Assembly (NCBI GenBank): GCA_023457355.1
Contig: JAEWLW010000029.1
Coordinates: 8,265 to 72,264 of the forward strand
DNA: 64,000 nucleotides
Source of the DNA: Bacillota bacterium
Lineage (GTDB): Bacteria; Bacillota; Clostridia; Oscillospirales; Ruminococcaceae
Reading direction: 5' to 3'
The notes beneath the pieces were generated by a model. The model made no database searches and had not been told where the DNA came from. It saw only the letters and a list, made by a program, of their open reading frames with translations. Shown here one piece after another: positions 1-9,103 of the stretch. Positions within the stretch are counted from its first letter, which is position 1. Every line of letters starts with the position of its first letter. The translations under genes and the position numbers were made by a program.

Positions 1-2
1 TT

Positions 3-629
3 TTCTCTGGTTCTGCCACCACTGCCCACGCTGTTATGCAGCTCAATGCCGAAGACGGCGGTAATCGCAAGTTTATTATGGTGCAATTGCCTGAAGAAAC
101 AGACGAAAAAAGCGAAGCTTATAAGGCGGGCTATAAAAACATCTGCGAAATTGGCAAAGAACGCATTCGCCGTGCAGGCAAAAAAATCAAGGGCGAGGCG
201 GGAGAAGCTGCAAAGAATCTAGATATTGGTTTCCGCGTGTTAAAAGTTGATTCCACTAACATGAAGGACGTGTATTACAACCCAGCTGAAATTCAGCAAT
301 CCACCCTATTCACTTTGGCAGATAATATTAAGCCCGACCGCACACCAGAGGATTTGCTGTTCCAGATCATGCTGGATTTGGGTGTGCTACTTTCAAGCAA
401 AATAGAACAGGTAACAATCGGCGGCAAAACGGTCTATAACGTTGCCGACGGTTATTTGCTTGCTTGTTTTGATGAAGCTGTTACCGATGAAGTGGTTACT
501 GCCATTGCCAAACGCAAGCCCTATTATTTTGTCATGCGCGACAGTTCTCTTGCTGGTGACAGTGTAGCCACTAACTTTGAACAGATTTTTGCTACCTACA
601 GCCCCACAACCATAAGGAAGGTGCTGTAG
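3..629 (+). CDS. mod: Type III restriction-modification DNA methyltransferase (Mod), C-terminal part
   Basis: The reading frame is open from the left edge of the window, so the start lies outside it; about 208 codons are visible. The first residues read FSGSATTAHAV, which matches the SAM-binding motif I (FxGxG-type) of beta-class N6-adenine methyltransferases. In Mod proteins this motif sits late, after the target-recognition and DPPY regions, so what is seen is the usual C-terminal third, including a MVQLPEE stretch typical of the family. Mod methylates adenine and gives the type III complex its sequence specificity. The stop lies 2 bases before the next gene, and the res gene follows, so all three are probably co-transcribed. 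The DPPY motif and specificity region are not visible. Family call is firm; target sequence unknown. Confidence 0.88.
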   Translation, partial: FSGSATTAHAVMQLNAEDGGNRKFIMVQLPEETDEKSEAYKAGYKNICEIGKERIRRAGKKIKGEAGEAAKNLDIGFRVLKVDSTNMKDVYYNPAEIQQSTLFTLADNIKPDRTPEDLLFQIMLDLGVLLSSKIEQVTIGGKTVYNVADGYLLACFDEAVTDEVVTAIAKRKPYYFVMRDSSLAGDSVATNFEQIFATYSPTTIRKVL

Positions 630-631
630 GT

Positions 632-1453
632 ATGGCGAAGCTTACACAAATTGAAAAAGGAATTTTCATGAAGCTGTTTAATCGCGGAGGGTATGTACTG
701 GACTTTTCCACTAATGACTTTGATGTATTTACCATGGAAAGTGTTGGAGTGCCTCTGTGTGCAACATATAAATTATCAAAAGGAAAATCTTTGATGGCAT
801 ATATAAATGAGGCTTCGGAAGATGATATAATCAAACTTTTTAAGCAACTGCTTGACTACTATGAAACACATTATCAACATGAATATTTAAAAGAAGATGA
901 TGATTTCAGATATGATGGGGAGTATAGCCGCACATATCGTAAGTGCCAAGAGATTATCGGTCGAGTGTGCTTTTGCGCTATTCCTTTAGCGCCAACCGCA
1001 ACAACTCTTAAAGAAAAGTTCTCAAGCGAATATCTTTCTGCCCAAATTGATTTAATGCTCGGTATGCAGGCCTCAAATCCAACGGAAGCCATTGGAAAAG
1101 CTAAAGAGCTAGTAGAAAGTTGCTGTAAGACAATCCTTGATGAAAACAAAATCACTTGGGATAAAAGCTGGGATGTCGGTCAACTAACAGGTGAAACACT
1201 TAAACTTTTAAAGTTAATGCCAAAGGATTTACCAGATACAGCACCTGCAGCGACTGAAATGAAAGCAATCTTAGGTAATCTGCGTGCCATCGCTACAAAC
1301 CTTGCAGCCTTACGTAATCCATATGGCAGCGGTCATGGCAAGAGTGCCTCCTACAAAGGGCTTGAAGAGCGTCATGCAAAATTGGCTGTTGGCAGTAGCA
1401 TAACGCTTGTCAGTTTTCTTTGGGATACCCACGAAAGGAGGCTGACGCTGTGA
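632..1453 (+). CDS. Abi_C-family abortive infection protein embedded in a type III R-M operon
   Basis: 273 residues. The C-terminal third (about 180-265, with the NLRAIATNLAALRNPYGSGHG stretch and a following ERHAKLAVGSS) resembles the Abi_C domain found at the end of abortive-infection proteins; the R-N-x-x-G-x-G-H pattern is the recognisable part. The N-terminal half is acidic and not recognised. The start ATG lies 2 bases after the mod stop, with AAGGAAGG upstream, and the stop overlaps the res start (GTGA), so translation is probably coupled on both sides. Abi proteins kill or arrest infected cells. Placement between mod and res suggests a back-up that acts if restriction fails, but that is inference. 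It could instead be an accessory subunit of the restriction complex. Confidence 0.75.
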   Translation: MAKLTQIEKGIFMKLFNRGGYVLDFSTNDFDVFTMESVGVPLCATYKLSKGKSLMAYINEASEDDIIKLFKQLLDYYETHYQHEYLKEDDDFRYDGEYSRTYRKCQEIIGRVCFCAIPLAPTATTLKEKFSSEYLSAQIDLMLGMQASNPTEAIGKAKELVESCCKTILDENKITWDKSWDVGQLTGETLKLLKLMPKDLPDTAPAATEMKAILGNLRAIATNLAALRNPYGSGHGKSASYKGLEERHAKLAVGSSITLVSFLWDTHERRLTL

Positions 1454-4400
1454 AATTTCAGTTTAAAATACAACCTTATCAAACCGACGCAGTAAACAGT
1501 GTCGTTAACATTTTTGCTGAACAGCCCTATCAGGAGCGCATCAGTTATGTGCGAGATCTCGGTGCATCCAAAGCGGCACGGGTTCAGCAGACAACCCTTT
1601 ACGGAAATGCGGAAGACACTTCTGATAATGTGGCTCTCGGTTTTGAAAACGCCCGACTGCAAATCCAAGATGAACAGCTGTTGTTGAATATCCGCAATAT
1701 GCAGGCTCGCAACAATATCAAGCAGTCAGAAAAGCTAATCAGCCATCTTGGACGCTGCAGCCTTGATGTTGAAATGGAAACCGGCACCGGCAAAACCTAT
1801 GTGTACATAAAAACCATGTTTGAGTTGAATAAGCGCTACGGTTGGAGCAAGTTCATCGTGGTGGTGCCTTCCATCGCTATTCGTGAGGGCGTTAAAAAGT
1901 CCTTTGAAACCATGGCAGACCACTTCATGGAACACTACGGTAAAAAGGCGCGCTACTTCATTTATAACAGCAAAAATCTCAATGAACTGGATAATTTCAG
2001 TTCCCATGCTGGAATTAATGTGATGATTATCAACATTCAGGCCTTCAATACCCGTGGCGCAGATGCTCGTCGCATTTATGAAGAACTGGATGATTTCGGC
2101 TCGCGTAGGCCTATAGATGTCATAAAAGCCAACCGCCCTATTGTTATCTTGGACGAACCGCAGAAAATGGGCGGCGCTGCAACGCAAGAAAGCCTAAAGG
2201 AATTCAACCCTTTATTTTGCCTAAACTATTCGGCAACCCATGCCCAGCACCACAATCTTGTGTATGTGCTGGATGCGCTAGATGCCTACAATAAGCGACT
2301 GGTCAAAAAGATTGAGGTCAAGGGCTTTGAAGTAAAAAACTTTCGTGGAACCGACCACTATTTGTTTCTTGAGAACATCCTGATTTCACCTAAAAAGCCG
2401 CCAGCGGCTAAAATCGAGTTGGAAATCAGCTACAATAAATCTATAAACCGCGAGAGTCGACTTCTTGGTGTGGATGATGACCTGTATGCAATTTCTCACA
2501 ACATGGAGCAATACAAAGGCTATCACATCAGTGACATTGATCCTATTCGCGGCTCGGTGACCTTCACAAACGGCAAAACAATCTCCCGCGGTGAGGTAGT
2601 TGGTGACGTCTCTGAAAAAGACATGCGCCGCATTCAGATTCGCGAAACGATTATTTCCCACTTTGCCAAAGAAAAACGCAACTTTGCGCTTGGTATAAAA
2701 ACGCTGTCTCTGTTTTTTATTGATGAAGTTGCTAAATATCGCGTTTATGATCAAGACGGGAACGAAACCAACTCAGAATACGGCAGCATTTTTGAGCAGG
2801 AATATCTTTCAGTGTTAAATGATTACATCACACTTGAGGATACGCCGTACGTACGTTATTTAAAGGCAAAATGTAGTGACCCGGCGAAAGTTCACGCCGG
2901 TTATTTCAGCATAGACAAAAAAGGCCACAAAGTTGATAGTTCTGTAAAACGTGGAAGCGACGAAAGCGATGATACCTCGGCGTATGATTTGATTTTGAAG
3001 AACAAGGAGCAACTGCTCAGCTTTGACGAGTCGGTACGCTTTATCTTTTCGCATTCCGCCCTGCGTGAAGGTTGGGACAACCCCAATGTGTTCCAGATTT
3101 GTACGCTAAAACACAGTGACAGCACTACACAGAAGCGCCAGGAGGTTGGGCGTGGGCTTCGATTAGCTGTCAACCAGTGCGGTGACCGCATGGACGCACA
3201 ATTCTGCGGCGATAGCGTACATGACATAAATATGCTCACCGTTATTGCCAGTGAAAGCTACAAACAGTTTGTTGCTGACCTACAAAAGAAAATCAAAGAG
3301 GATTTGTACGACCGGCCTTCCAAGGCGACACAGGAGTACTTCATCGGCAAAACCGTTATGGTTGGTGAGCAGCCGATGGAGCTGGACGTTAAGCAGGCCA
3401 AGGATATTTATCGCTATCTGCTCAAAAATGATTATATTGACAATGACGACAATGTTACTGAGGCCTACCGTACTGATCTGCAAAATAAGCGCCTTGCGCC
3501 TTTGCCACAAAGTGTTGCACTAATGGCAGAAGGCATTCACATACTGATCCAAAGCGTCTTTGATGAACGTGTGCTGTCTGACATGGTTATGGACGGCAAC
3601 AAAACAAAGATTGAAGAGAACGCGCTGAACGATAACTTTTATAAGAAAGAGTTTCAAACACTATGGGGGTATATCAACCACCAATATGCTTACACCGTAG
3701 ATTTTGATAGCGGAGAGCTGATATCAAAATCTATCGCCCATATGAACGATAAGCTTTACGTTACCCGGCTGCAATATACTGTCACAGCCGGTCGCCAAAT
3801 CAGAGATATGGATGAGCACGCCATATCCCGTGGCGACAGCTTTACGGGTGAAAAGACCAGAACCGAAACCCTACAACATGCTGAAACTAGTCAAATTAAA
3901 TATGATCTTATCGGGAAAATCGCTGAGGGTACAACCCTAACGCGTCGCACAGTCGCAGCAATATTAGCTGGCTTAGAAAAGCCGGTGTTTGCAATGTTCC
4001 GCCATAATCCCGAGGAATTTATTACAAAAGCAATTAAACTTATCAAGGAACAGAAAGCGACTATGATTGTTGAGCATATCTCCTACAACCACACCGATGG
4101 GAAGTATGACAGCACAATCTTTACTGCTGAAAAATGCGGCGATTTTACCCGTGCATTTCGTGCACAAAAGCATATACAAGATTATGTGTTTACAGACGGG
4201 ACTGCTGAAAAGAGCGTAGAACGCCGCTTTGCTGAGGATATGGACAGCGCCGCAGAGGTCTGTGTCTATGCTAAACTACCTAGAGGATTTTCAATTCCTA
4301 CCCCTGTCGGCAATTATTCGCCTGACTGGGCTATCGCATTTTATGCTGGAACTGTCAAGCATATTTTCTTTATCGCTGAGACAAAAGGCACGATGGAAAG

Positions 4401-4536
4401 TATGAACTTACGCCCAATTGAGCAAGCAAAAATTGCCTGTGCAAAGAAGCTGTTTAACGAAATCTCCACTGAAGATGTTGTTTACCACGATGTAGACAGT
4501 TATCAAAGCCTTTTGAACATTATGGAGAGACTTTAG
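1450..4536 (+). CDS. res: Type III restriction endonuclease subunit (Res), SF2 helicase-nuclease
   Basis: 1028 residues from GTG at 1450, chosen because AAGGAGG (1435-1441) sits 8 bases upstream; an in-frame ATG at 1420 lies further inside the preceding gene and lacks such a site. Visible motifs are Walker A TGTGKT (111-116), motif II DEPQ (235-238), an SAT motif, REGWDNPNVF, and motif VI QEVGRGLRL, in SF2 helicase order. A C-terminal PD...ExK nuclease pattern has P958-D959 and E977-x-K979. Res uses ATP to translocate or slide between head-to-head unmethylated sites and cuts DNA; it works only with Mod. All key residues appear intact, so the system is probably active. It overlaps the Abi_C gene by 4 bases. 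Confidence 0.93.
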   Translation: MKFQFKIQPYQTDAVNSVVNIFAEQPYQERISYVRDLGASKAARVQQTTLYGNAEDTSDNVALGFENARLQIQDEQLLLNIRNMQARNNIKQSEKLISHLGRCSLDVEMETGTGKTYVYIKTMFELNKRYGWSKFIVVVPSIAIREGVKKSFETMADHFMEHYGKKARYFIYNSKNLNELDNFSSHAGINVMIINIQAFNTRGADARRIYEELDDFGSRRPIDVIKANRPIVILDEPQKMGGAATQESLKEFNPLFCLNYSATHAQHHNLVYVLDALDAYNKRLVKKIEVKGFEVKNFRGTDHYLFLENILISPKKPPAAKIELEISYNKSINRESRLLGVDDDLYAISHNMEQYKGYHISDIDPIRGSVTFTNGKTISRGEVVGDVSEKDMRRIQIRETIISHFAKEKRNFALGIKTLSLFFIDEVAKYRVYDQDGNETNSEYGSIFEQEYLSVLNDYITLEDTPYVRYLKAKCSDPAKVHAGYFSIDKKGHKVDSSVKRGSDESDDTSAYDLILKNKEQLLSFDESVRFIFSHSALREGWDNPNVFQICTLKHSDSTTQKRQEVGRGLRLAVNQCGDRMDAQFCGDSVHDINMLTVIASESYKQFVADLQKKIKEDLYDRPSKATQEYFIGKTVMVGEQPMELDVKQAKDIYRYLLKNDYIDNDDNVTEAYRTDLQNKRLAPLPQSVALMAEGIHILIQSVFDERVLSDMVMDGNKTKIEENALNDNFYKKEFQTLWGYINHQYAYTVDFDSGELISKSIAHMNDKLYVTRLQYTVTAGRQIRDMDEHAISRGDSFTGEKTRTETLQHAETSQIKYDLIGKIAEGTTLTRRTVAAILAGLEKPVFAMFRHNPEEFITKAIKLIKEQKATMIVEHISYNHTDGKYDSTIFTAEKCGDFTRAFRAQKHIQDYVFTDGTAEKSVERRFAEDMDSAAEVCVYAKLPRGFSIPTPVGNYSPDWAIAFYAGTVKHIFFIAETKGTMESMNLRPIEQAKIACAKKLFNEISTEDVVYHDVDSYQSLLNIMERL

Positions 4537-4560
4537 TTTGCTTTTAGGAGGACACCGCCA

Positions 4561-6378
4561 ATGAGTGCATCATATGATAAATATACCGTAACGCAATACT
4601 CGGTCAATTCCATTTTGGGTTACATTGAAGCTGGAGATATCGCTATTCCAGAAATTCAAAGACCGTTTGTTTGGAAAGGTAGGCAGGTGCGCGATCTTAT
4701 TGATTCACTCTATAATGGATATCCTACTGGATATTTGATTATCTGGCAGAATCCAAATGTTAAGCTTAAAACTGGTAAAGAGGCTGTCGGAAAAAAAGTA
4801 CTAATTGATGGACAACAGCGTGTTACTGCGCTTATGACCGCCATTTCAGGACAGAAAATTCTTACTGAGGATTATGAAGAGCGTGTTATAAAAATTGCGT
4901 TTAATCCCTTGGCTACTGATGATGAAGAACGTTTTGCGGTTCAAACACCTGCGCATATTAACAGCAGCAGGTGGATTCCTGATATTTCGGAGATCTTTAA
5001 ATCGGATTTTGATAGCTATGAGTTTGTAGACAAATACGCCGAGAATAATCCAGACGTAAGCAAAAAGACCATTAACCAGGCTATTACACAGCTATTATCC
5101 ATTAAAAGCTGTCAACTTGGTGCCATTATTCTTGTTCCTCATCTTGACATAAGTGAGGTAACCGAGATTTTTGTCCGTATTAATTCGCAGGGTAAGCGTC
5201 TTAATGAGTCTGACTTTGCCATGTCTAAAATTGCGGCAGATGAGCGTTACGGTGGCAATATGCTGCGCAAAGCCATTGATTACTTTTGCCATCTAGCTGT
5301 TGACCCTGGCTTTTATAATCAGCTTGCTAATGCAGATAAAAACTTTATATCAAGTGAATATGCAGTTAAGCTCCGCTGGCTCAAGGACAATAAAGAAGAT
5401 GTTTATAATCCTGATTATAACGATATGCTCCGTGTATCTTTTATGCATACCTTTGGAAGAGGTAAATTAGGCGACCTTGTTAGTCTGCTCTCAGGCCGTG
5501 ATTTTAACGACCGCAAGTTCAAGGAAGAGATTGCGGAGAATAGCTTCAAACGTTTAGGACAAGGCGTTCAAAATTTTATGAATCAATACAATTTTGAACA
5601 ATTTGTACTTGCAATAAAATCTGCAGGTTTTATTTCTCCCAAGTTATTAAACTCAAAGATGACGTTGGACTTTTCTTATACGCTTTATCTTCTGTTGCAA
5701 AAAAGCGGAGATGTTTCAAAGAATTTAATAAAGAAATACATTCAAAAGTGGTTTGTACTATCTACCTTAACGAGCCGATATATTGGTTCCCCTGAAACTC
5801 AGATGGACAGAGATTTGCGAAGTATAGCTACAAAAGGCTTCTTATCATTTTTCAATGAAAACGAAAATGCAATGCTTTCTGATACTTTCTGGAATGTAAG
5901 GTTAGTTCAAAATCTTGAAACTTCTTCAGTTAACAGTCCCTTTTTTAATACCTTTATTGCTTCTCAGGTCTTTTTTGGAGACCGATCACTGCTTTCAAAT
6001 AGTGCACGTGTTTCAGATTTAATTGATGCGGGAGATATTCATCATATTTTCCCAAGAGAGTATCTTAAGCAAAACGGGTTTGATGATAAATCAGTTTATA
6101 ATCAAGTATCAAATTATGTTTATCTTGACACCGGTGTAAATATAGCGATCGGTAAGAAAGCTCCCAACGAATACTTTGCGACTGCATTAACTCAGTGCAA
6201 TTCGAAAGAACTAAAAATAGGCACCATACTTAATGAGCTTGATTTTAATAATAATCTTGCTGCGAATTGCATACCACAAACTATAATCAACATGGCGGCA
6301 CAGGATTATCGCACTTTCATGCTGGAGCGTCGTAAACTTATGACACAGCGGATAAAAGAATATTATTTTGCATTGTGA
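4561..6378 (+). CDS. DUF262 and HNH (GmrSD-like) predicted restriction/anti-phage protein
   Basis: 605 residues. The N-terminus is a DUF262 domain with PEIQRPFVW (about 30-38) and the diagnostic DGQQR (about 83-87), a ParB-like nucleotide-hydrolysing fold. Near the C-terminus, DIHHIFPREYL (about 493-503) followed by an N-rich segment fits an HNH/DUF1524 nuclease. This pairing is that of the GmrS/GmrD type IV enzymes, which cut glucosylated or otherwise modified phage DNA, and of related BREX/SspE-like effectors. It starts 24 bases after res with a good AGGAGG site (4546-4551), so it may share the R-M transcript. A type III system plus a modification-dependent enzyme would cover both plain and modified phage DNA; the substrate itself is inferred. 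Confidence 0.83.
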   Translation: MSASYDKYTVTQYSVNSILGYIEAGDIAIPEIQRPFVWKGRQVRDLIDSLYNGYPTGYLIIWQNPNVKLKTGKEAVGKKVLIDGQQRVTALMTAISGQKILTEDYEERVIKIAFNPLATDDEERFAVQTPAHINSSRWIPDISEIFKSDFDSYEFVDKYAENNPDVSKKTINQAITQLLSIKSCQLGAIILVPHLDISEVTEIFVRINSQGKRLNESDFAMSKIAADERYGGNMLRKAIDYFCHLAVDPGFYNQLANADKNFISSEYAVKLRWLKDNKEDVYNPDYNDMLRVSFMHTFGRGKLGDLVSLLSGRDFNDRKFKEEIAENSFKRLGQGVQNFMNQYNFEQFVLAIKSAGFISPKLLNSKMTLDFSYTLYLLLQKSGDVSKNLIKKYIQKWFVLSTLTSRYIGSPETQMDRDLRSIATKGFLSFFNENENAMLSDTFWNVRLVQNLETSSVNSPFFNTFIASQVFFGDRSLLSNSARVSDLIDAGDIHHIFPREYLKQNGFDDKSVYNQVSNYVYLDTGVNIAIGKKAPNEYFATALTQCNSKELKIGTILNELDFNNNLAANCIPQTIINMAAQDYRTFMLERRKLMTQRIKEYYFAL

Positions 6379-6413
6379 TTACGGATGATATATGCATTCT
6401 CAGAGGTATAGAT

Positions 6414-7487
6414 GTGAGTGAAAACAATACCGAAAAAGCGAACATAAAGAAAAAGAAAAGCTTAAAAAATATTCATTTTGCTTTATCTCAAGCAACAGGT
6501 GAATTGGTTTCAATAGAATCTGTTGAAAGTGGGCTAGCATGTGGTTGTATTTGTGTAGCATGCGGTCAAGAAATGGAAGCGCGTAAAGGAGATATGCGAA
6601 GGCATCACTTTGCCCATGTTTCAAATTATAAGTGCCTTTATGGATTTGAAATTTCTGTTTATAAGGCCTTTCAAATAATATTAGAAAATATCAAACAAAT
6701 ATTTTTACCAGACGCAGTTTTAAGATTCAATTCTTATAAACCACCTGAAGTAATTAAACCTGCATACCTTCAGACAATAACTGACGTATCTTATGAATGT
6801 GAAAAGGGACAGTACCCGCCTACATTATTGTGCCATGTTGGTAAAAACAAACTTCAAATTCTCCTTGATTTTGAAGGCTATTATAGTCGGCAGGATCTAA
6901 ACGCTCTAAAGCAAACTGCTAAAGAAAACAATGTAGCGCTATTGCTTATACATCTGGACGACGTAGATAAAATTCTTACGCTAGATATGTTAATCAAATA
7001 TGTTGTCGATACGTCCAAAGGCAAAGAGTGGATTTATAACCGCGTTATAGATAAGTTTGATGCTAAATATCGCAGCGCCGCAATTCAACCCACGACGTTT
7101 TTAGGCGGAGTTTTATGCTCAGCACAAAAAAGTCGATTTAGAAATATCTATTCCGCAACATGGGATGACTGTGTACAATGTGAATACTGCTATGATGCGA
7201 GTTCTGAGAATCTGTTGTGTTTGGCTAATAAACATATCAACCATATTGATGATTTTGACACACCGCAAGAAGAATTGAAAAAGAAATTTGAAGATCTTAA
7301 CCATATTGCGCCTATTAAAAGAATATCAGATTATAAATGCCCTATATGTGGGGCTCCTTTGCGAAAGGTGCATGGAAAACAGGGCGTTTTCGCTGGCTGC
7401 AGTAATTATCCCAAATGCAAAAAATCATATCCAGTTGAACCTACGACGGAACAATTAATTATTAATAATAAGTTGTATCATGGTTAA
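6414..7487 (+). CDS. CoiA-like nuclease-family protein with C-terminal topoisomerase-type zinc finger
   Basis: About 357 residues. GTG at 6414 is preferred because AGAGGT lies 7 bases upstream; an in-frame GTG at 6375 overlaps the previous stop and has no clear site. The N-terminus has a CxxC-type pair followed by RRHHFAH (about 60-66), as in the competence protein CoiA, whose central part is a PD-(D/E)xK-like nuclease. The middle (LQILLDFEGYYSRQDL and following) is compatible with such a core. The C-terminus (about 306-335) is a CPxC...C...C zinc finger of the topoisomerase I C4 type, which binds single-stranded DNA. It closes the defence island. A role in defence or DNA uptake is possible, but neither is shown by the sequence. 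Confidence 0.66.
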   Translation: MSENNTEKANIKKKKSLKNIHFALSQATGELVSIESVESGLACGCICVACGQEMEARKGDMRRHHFAHVSNYKCLYGFEISVYKAFQIILENIKQIFLPDAVLRFNSYKPPEVIKPAYLQTITDVSYECEKGQYPPTLLCHVGKNKLQILLDFEGYYSRQDLNALKQTAKENNVALLLIHLDDVDKILTLDMLIKYVVDTSKGKEWIYNRVIDKFDAKYRSAAIQPTTFLGGVLCSAQKSRFRNIYSATWDDCVQCEYCYDASSENLLCLANKHINHIDDFDTPQEELKKKFEDLNHIAPIKRISDYKCPICGAPLRKVHGKQGVFAGCSNYPKCKKSYPVEPTTEQLIINNKLYHG

Positions 7488-7593
7488 TTTTTCTAAATAC
7501 TATAATGGCTGTAATTCTTGATATGGTAACCTGTTCTTATAAGTTCGAGCTGCGCATTATTGATATGACCTACCAAAACGGGCTCAATTTGTG

Positions 7594-7628
7594 CTTCGCT
7601 TAACATAGATAACGCGCAACCGGTATGG
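7594..7628 (+). repeat. Direct repeat, left copy, flanking a methyltransferase gene
   Basis: About 35 bp beginning TTCGCTTAACATAGA, matched at roughly 27 of 35 positions by 8383-8417. The two copies lie about 790 bp apart on either side of a single gene, so the unit looks like a small cassette. The surrounding non-coding stretch (7488-7725) otherwise shows nothing recognisable. Confidence 0.6.
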
Positions 7629-7725
7629 TTTGTATATTACATACCCAAGCTCCAAAATAGGAGATTCAGTTGGAATAAAGTTTATAAACAAGAATGGCTA
7701 TAATGCGCGCATAAGAGGGATAAAT

Positions 7726-8355
7726 TTGAAAAAAGATCAAAATAATAAAAAATTCTGGAATCGCTACGCGAAGATATATGATATTGAGATTGACAGATTT
7801 AACAGATTAGCCTATTCAGAAATGTACAGCCTTATATCGGAGGCACTTACGAAAGAGATGAAAGTGCTTGAAATTGCAACAGGTACTGGATTAATTGCAG
7901 TTAATATTGCCGATTCCGTGCAATCAATTGTGGCTACTGATTTTTCGTCCAAAATGATAGAGGTCGCAATGAAAAAAAGAGCACCTGACAACGTGCATTT
8001 CTCACTTGAAGATGCTACCGCACTCTCTTTTTTAGATCAGACTTTCGATGCTGTAATTATATCAAACGCCCTTCATATCATGCCAGATCCAGCAATAGTA
8101 CTAAAAAACATCAGAAGAGTCCTAAAGCCAGAAGGCCTACTGATAGCGCCTACTTTTTCACATGGTCACTTGAGAGATTCAACATGGCATTTTAACGCTT
8201 TTTTGCTAAAGATGATTGGGTTTGAAACCTATTCCAAATGGAAACCAGAAGAGTATGTTGACTTCATCAATAAAAATGGTTTTTCTGTACAAACATGGAA
8301 GGTGCTCAAAGCAGCCTTTCCCCTTGTTTATTTGGAAGCGAAAGTACGGGAGTAG
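7726..8355 (+). CDS. Class I SAM-dependent methyltransferase (Methyltransf_11 type)
   Basis: About 209 residues from TTG at 7726, chosen because AGAGGGA (7714-7720) lies 5 bases upstream and the 32 in-frame residues before it look unlike the family. The protein opens with FWNRYAKIYD, then has motif I VLEIATGTGLIA, the acidic end of beta-2 (VATDFSSKMIEVA), a DATAL segment and the post-II stretch FDAVIISNALHIMP. These fit the UbiE/Methyltransf_11 group of small-molecule methyltransferases. The substrate cannot be told. Short direct repeats flank it, and it is separated from the R-M genes by about 240 non-coding bases, so it may have arrived independently as a cassette. It is not a DNA methyltransferase by motif: no DPPY/NPPY is present. 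Confidence 0.82.
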   Translation: MKKDQNNKKFWNRYAKIYDIEIDRFNRLAYSEMYSLISEALTKEMKVLEIATGTGLIAVNIADSVQSIVATDFSSKMIEVAMKKRAPDNVHFSLEDATALSFLDQTFDAVIISNALHIMPDPAIVLKNIRRVLKPEGLLIAPTFSHGHLRDSTWHFNAFLLKMIGFETYSKWKPEEYVDFINKNGFSVQTWKVLKAAFPLVYLEAKVRE

Positions 8356-8382
8356 CCTTGTTATAATTCGCTTGGATACTTT

Positions 8383-8417
8383 TTCGCTTAACATAGAAAA
8401 TGCGTAACTGGCGCGGT
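8383..8417 (+). repeat. Direct repeat, right copy, flanking a methyltransferase gene
   Basis: Partner of 7594-7628, beginning TTCGCTTAACATAGAAAA. A GTTGGGT follows at about 8420. The site marks the end of the methyltransferase cassette and lies about 65 bp before the first ICE-type intercistronic repeat at 8481. Confidence 0.6.
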
Positions 8418-8480
8418 GAGTTGGGTAACCTCCCGCCGTTAATGACGAGAGGTACATGTAAAAGGCTGGCGTTACCAATT

Positions 8481-8508
8481 CAAATTCGCAATCGTTTGGG
8501 ATTTTGGC
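8481..8508 (-). repeat. Intercistronic KIPNDCEF repeat, copy 1
   Basis: First of seven copies of a near-identical 26-28 bp sequence with core CCCAAACGATTGCG, read on the - strand. It follows the 3' end of the gene at 8531-9073 in that gene's sense direction. Read in one frame it gives KIPNDCEF. The two ends form an imperfect inverted repeat. Confidence 0.9.
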
Positions 8509-8530
8509 AACCTGCGGAAAGCAGTACCCG

Positions 8531-9073
8531 TCAGGAATTTAAAAGCTTCGTCCTGGCCTGATCCCACTCAAGGACCGCCCGTATAGCTTCATCGAAGTTT
8601 TTTTCGGGACCGTTTTTGCTGACCTTCAGATAATCGTCATAAAGTTCAGCGAGAATTTTCTGATGGTAGCCGATATTCTCCCGGATGCAGTCCATTTCCT
8701 CCAGATCGCCGGCGTCCTTGTCGGTCGCCTGCTCATAGTCGGCCAGCTCCGCCTGATCCGTTTGAATGGATTCATGGCTTTCAAGAAAACTTTCTAGAAG
8801 TCCCCAGTTAATCAAATGACGCAAAAAGGTGTATTCGGACGACATTTCAAAACCGCAGCGGCACAGCCACCCATCCGCATACATTCTTTCGTCAGATCCA
8901 TTGCTGTAGGTGCCGTTCACCAGATCGCCGATGAAGCTTTCCAGCAGCTTTTCGGCTGTCAGGCCGACGGAAGCCGCCTTTTCGCACAGGCGGGTAATAT
9001 CCGCATCGGACAATTGCAATACCAGCGTTCGGCCTTTGATCGTCGCAATTTCTTTTTCCTGTTCTGTTCCCAT
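8531..9073 (-). CDS. Hypothetical ICE protein with a ribbon-helix-helix-like N-terminus
   Basis: 180 residues from ATG at 9073, with GAGGA 7 bases upstream. Residues about 12-45 (GRTLVLQLSDADITRLCEKA and on) have the short strand plus two helices pattern seen in ribbon-helix-helix or RHH-like DNA-binding proteins, but without a diagnostic residue. The remainder is acidic and helical, with a CxC at about 62-64, and ends in a conserved-looking AIRAVLEWDQARTKLL helix. KIPNDCEF repeats lie on both sides, the upstream one ending about 30 bases before the start. It is the last gene of the - strand ICE block. Function unknown; a regulatory role is only suggested by the N-terminus. Confidence 0.6.
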   Translation of the reverse strand: MGTEQEKEIATIKGRTLVLQLSDADITRLCEKAASVGLTAEKLLESFIGDLVNGTYSNGSDERMYADGWLCRCGFEMSSEYTFLRHLINWGLLESFLESHESIQTDQAELADYEQATDKDAGDLEEMDCIRENIGYHQKILAELYDDYLKVSKNGPEKNFDEAIRAVLEWDQARTKLLNS

Positions 9074-9103
9074 ATTAAATTCCTCGCTTTCATATTCAGG
9101 TTT

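Noticed and set aside
1420..1449. ATG at 1420 as the start of res
   Set aside because: It lies well inside the Abi gene without a ribosome site, whereas GTG at 1450 has AAGGAGG at ideal distance.
7594..8430. Integron attC sites around the methyltransferase (GCTTAAC and GTTGGGT resemble the R boxes)
   Set aside because: No paired L boxes or long imperfect palindrome between them, and no integron integrase nearby.
8206..8478. A - strand frame covering the end of the methyltransferase gene and the right flanking repeat
   Set aside because: It overlaps the real gene fully and has only a TTG start without a ribosome site; part of it is just the translated repeat.
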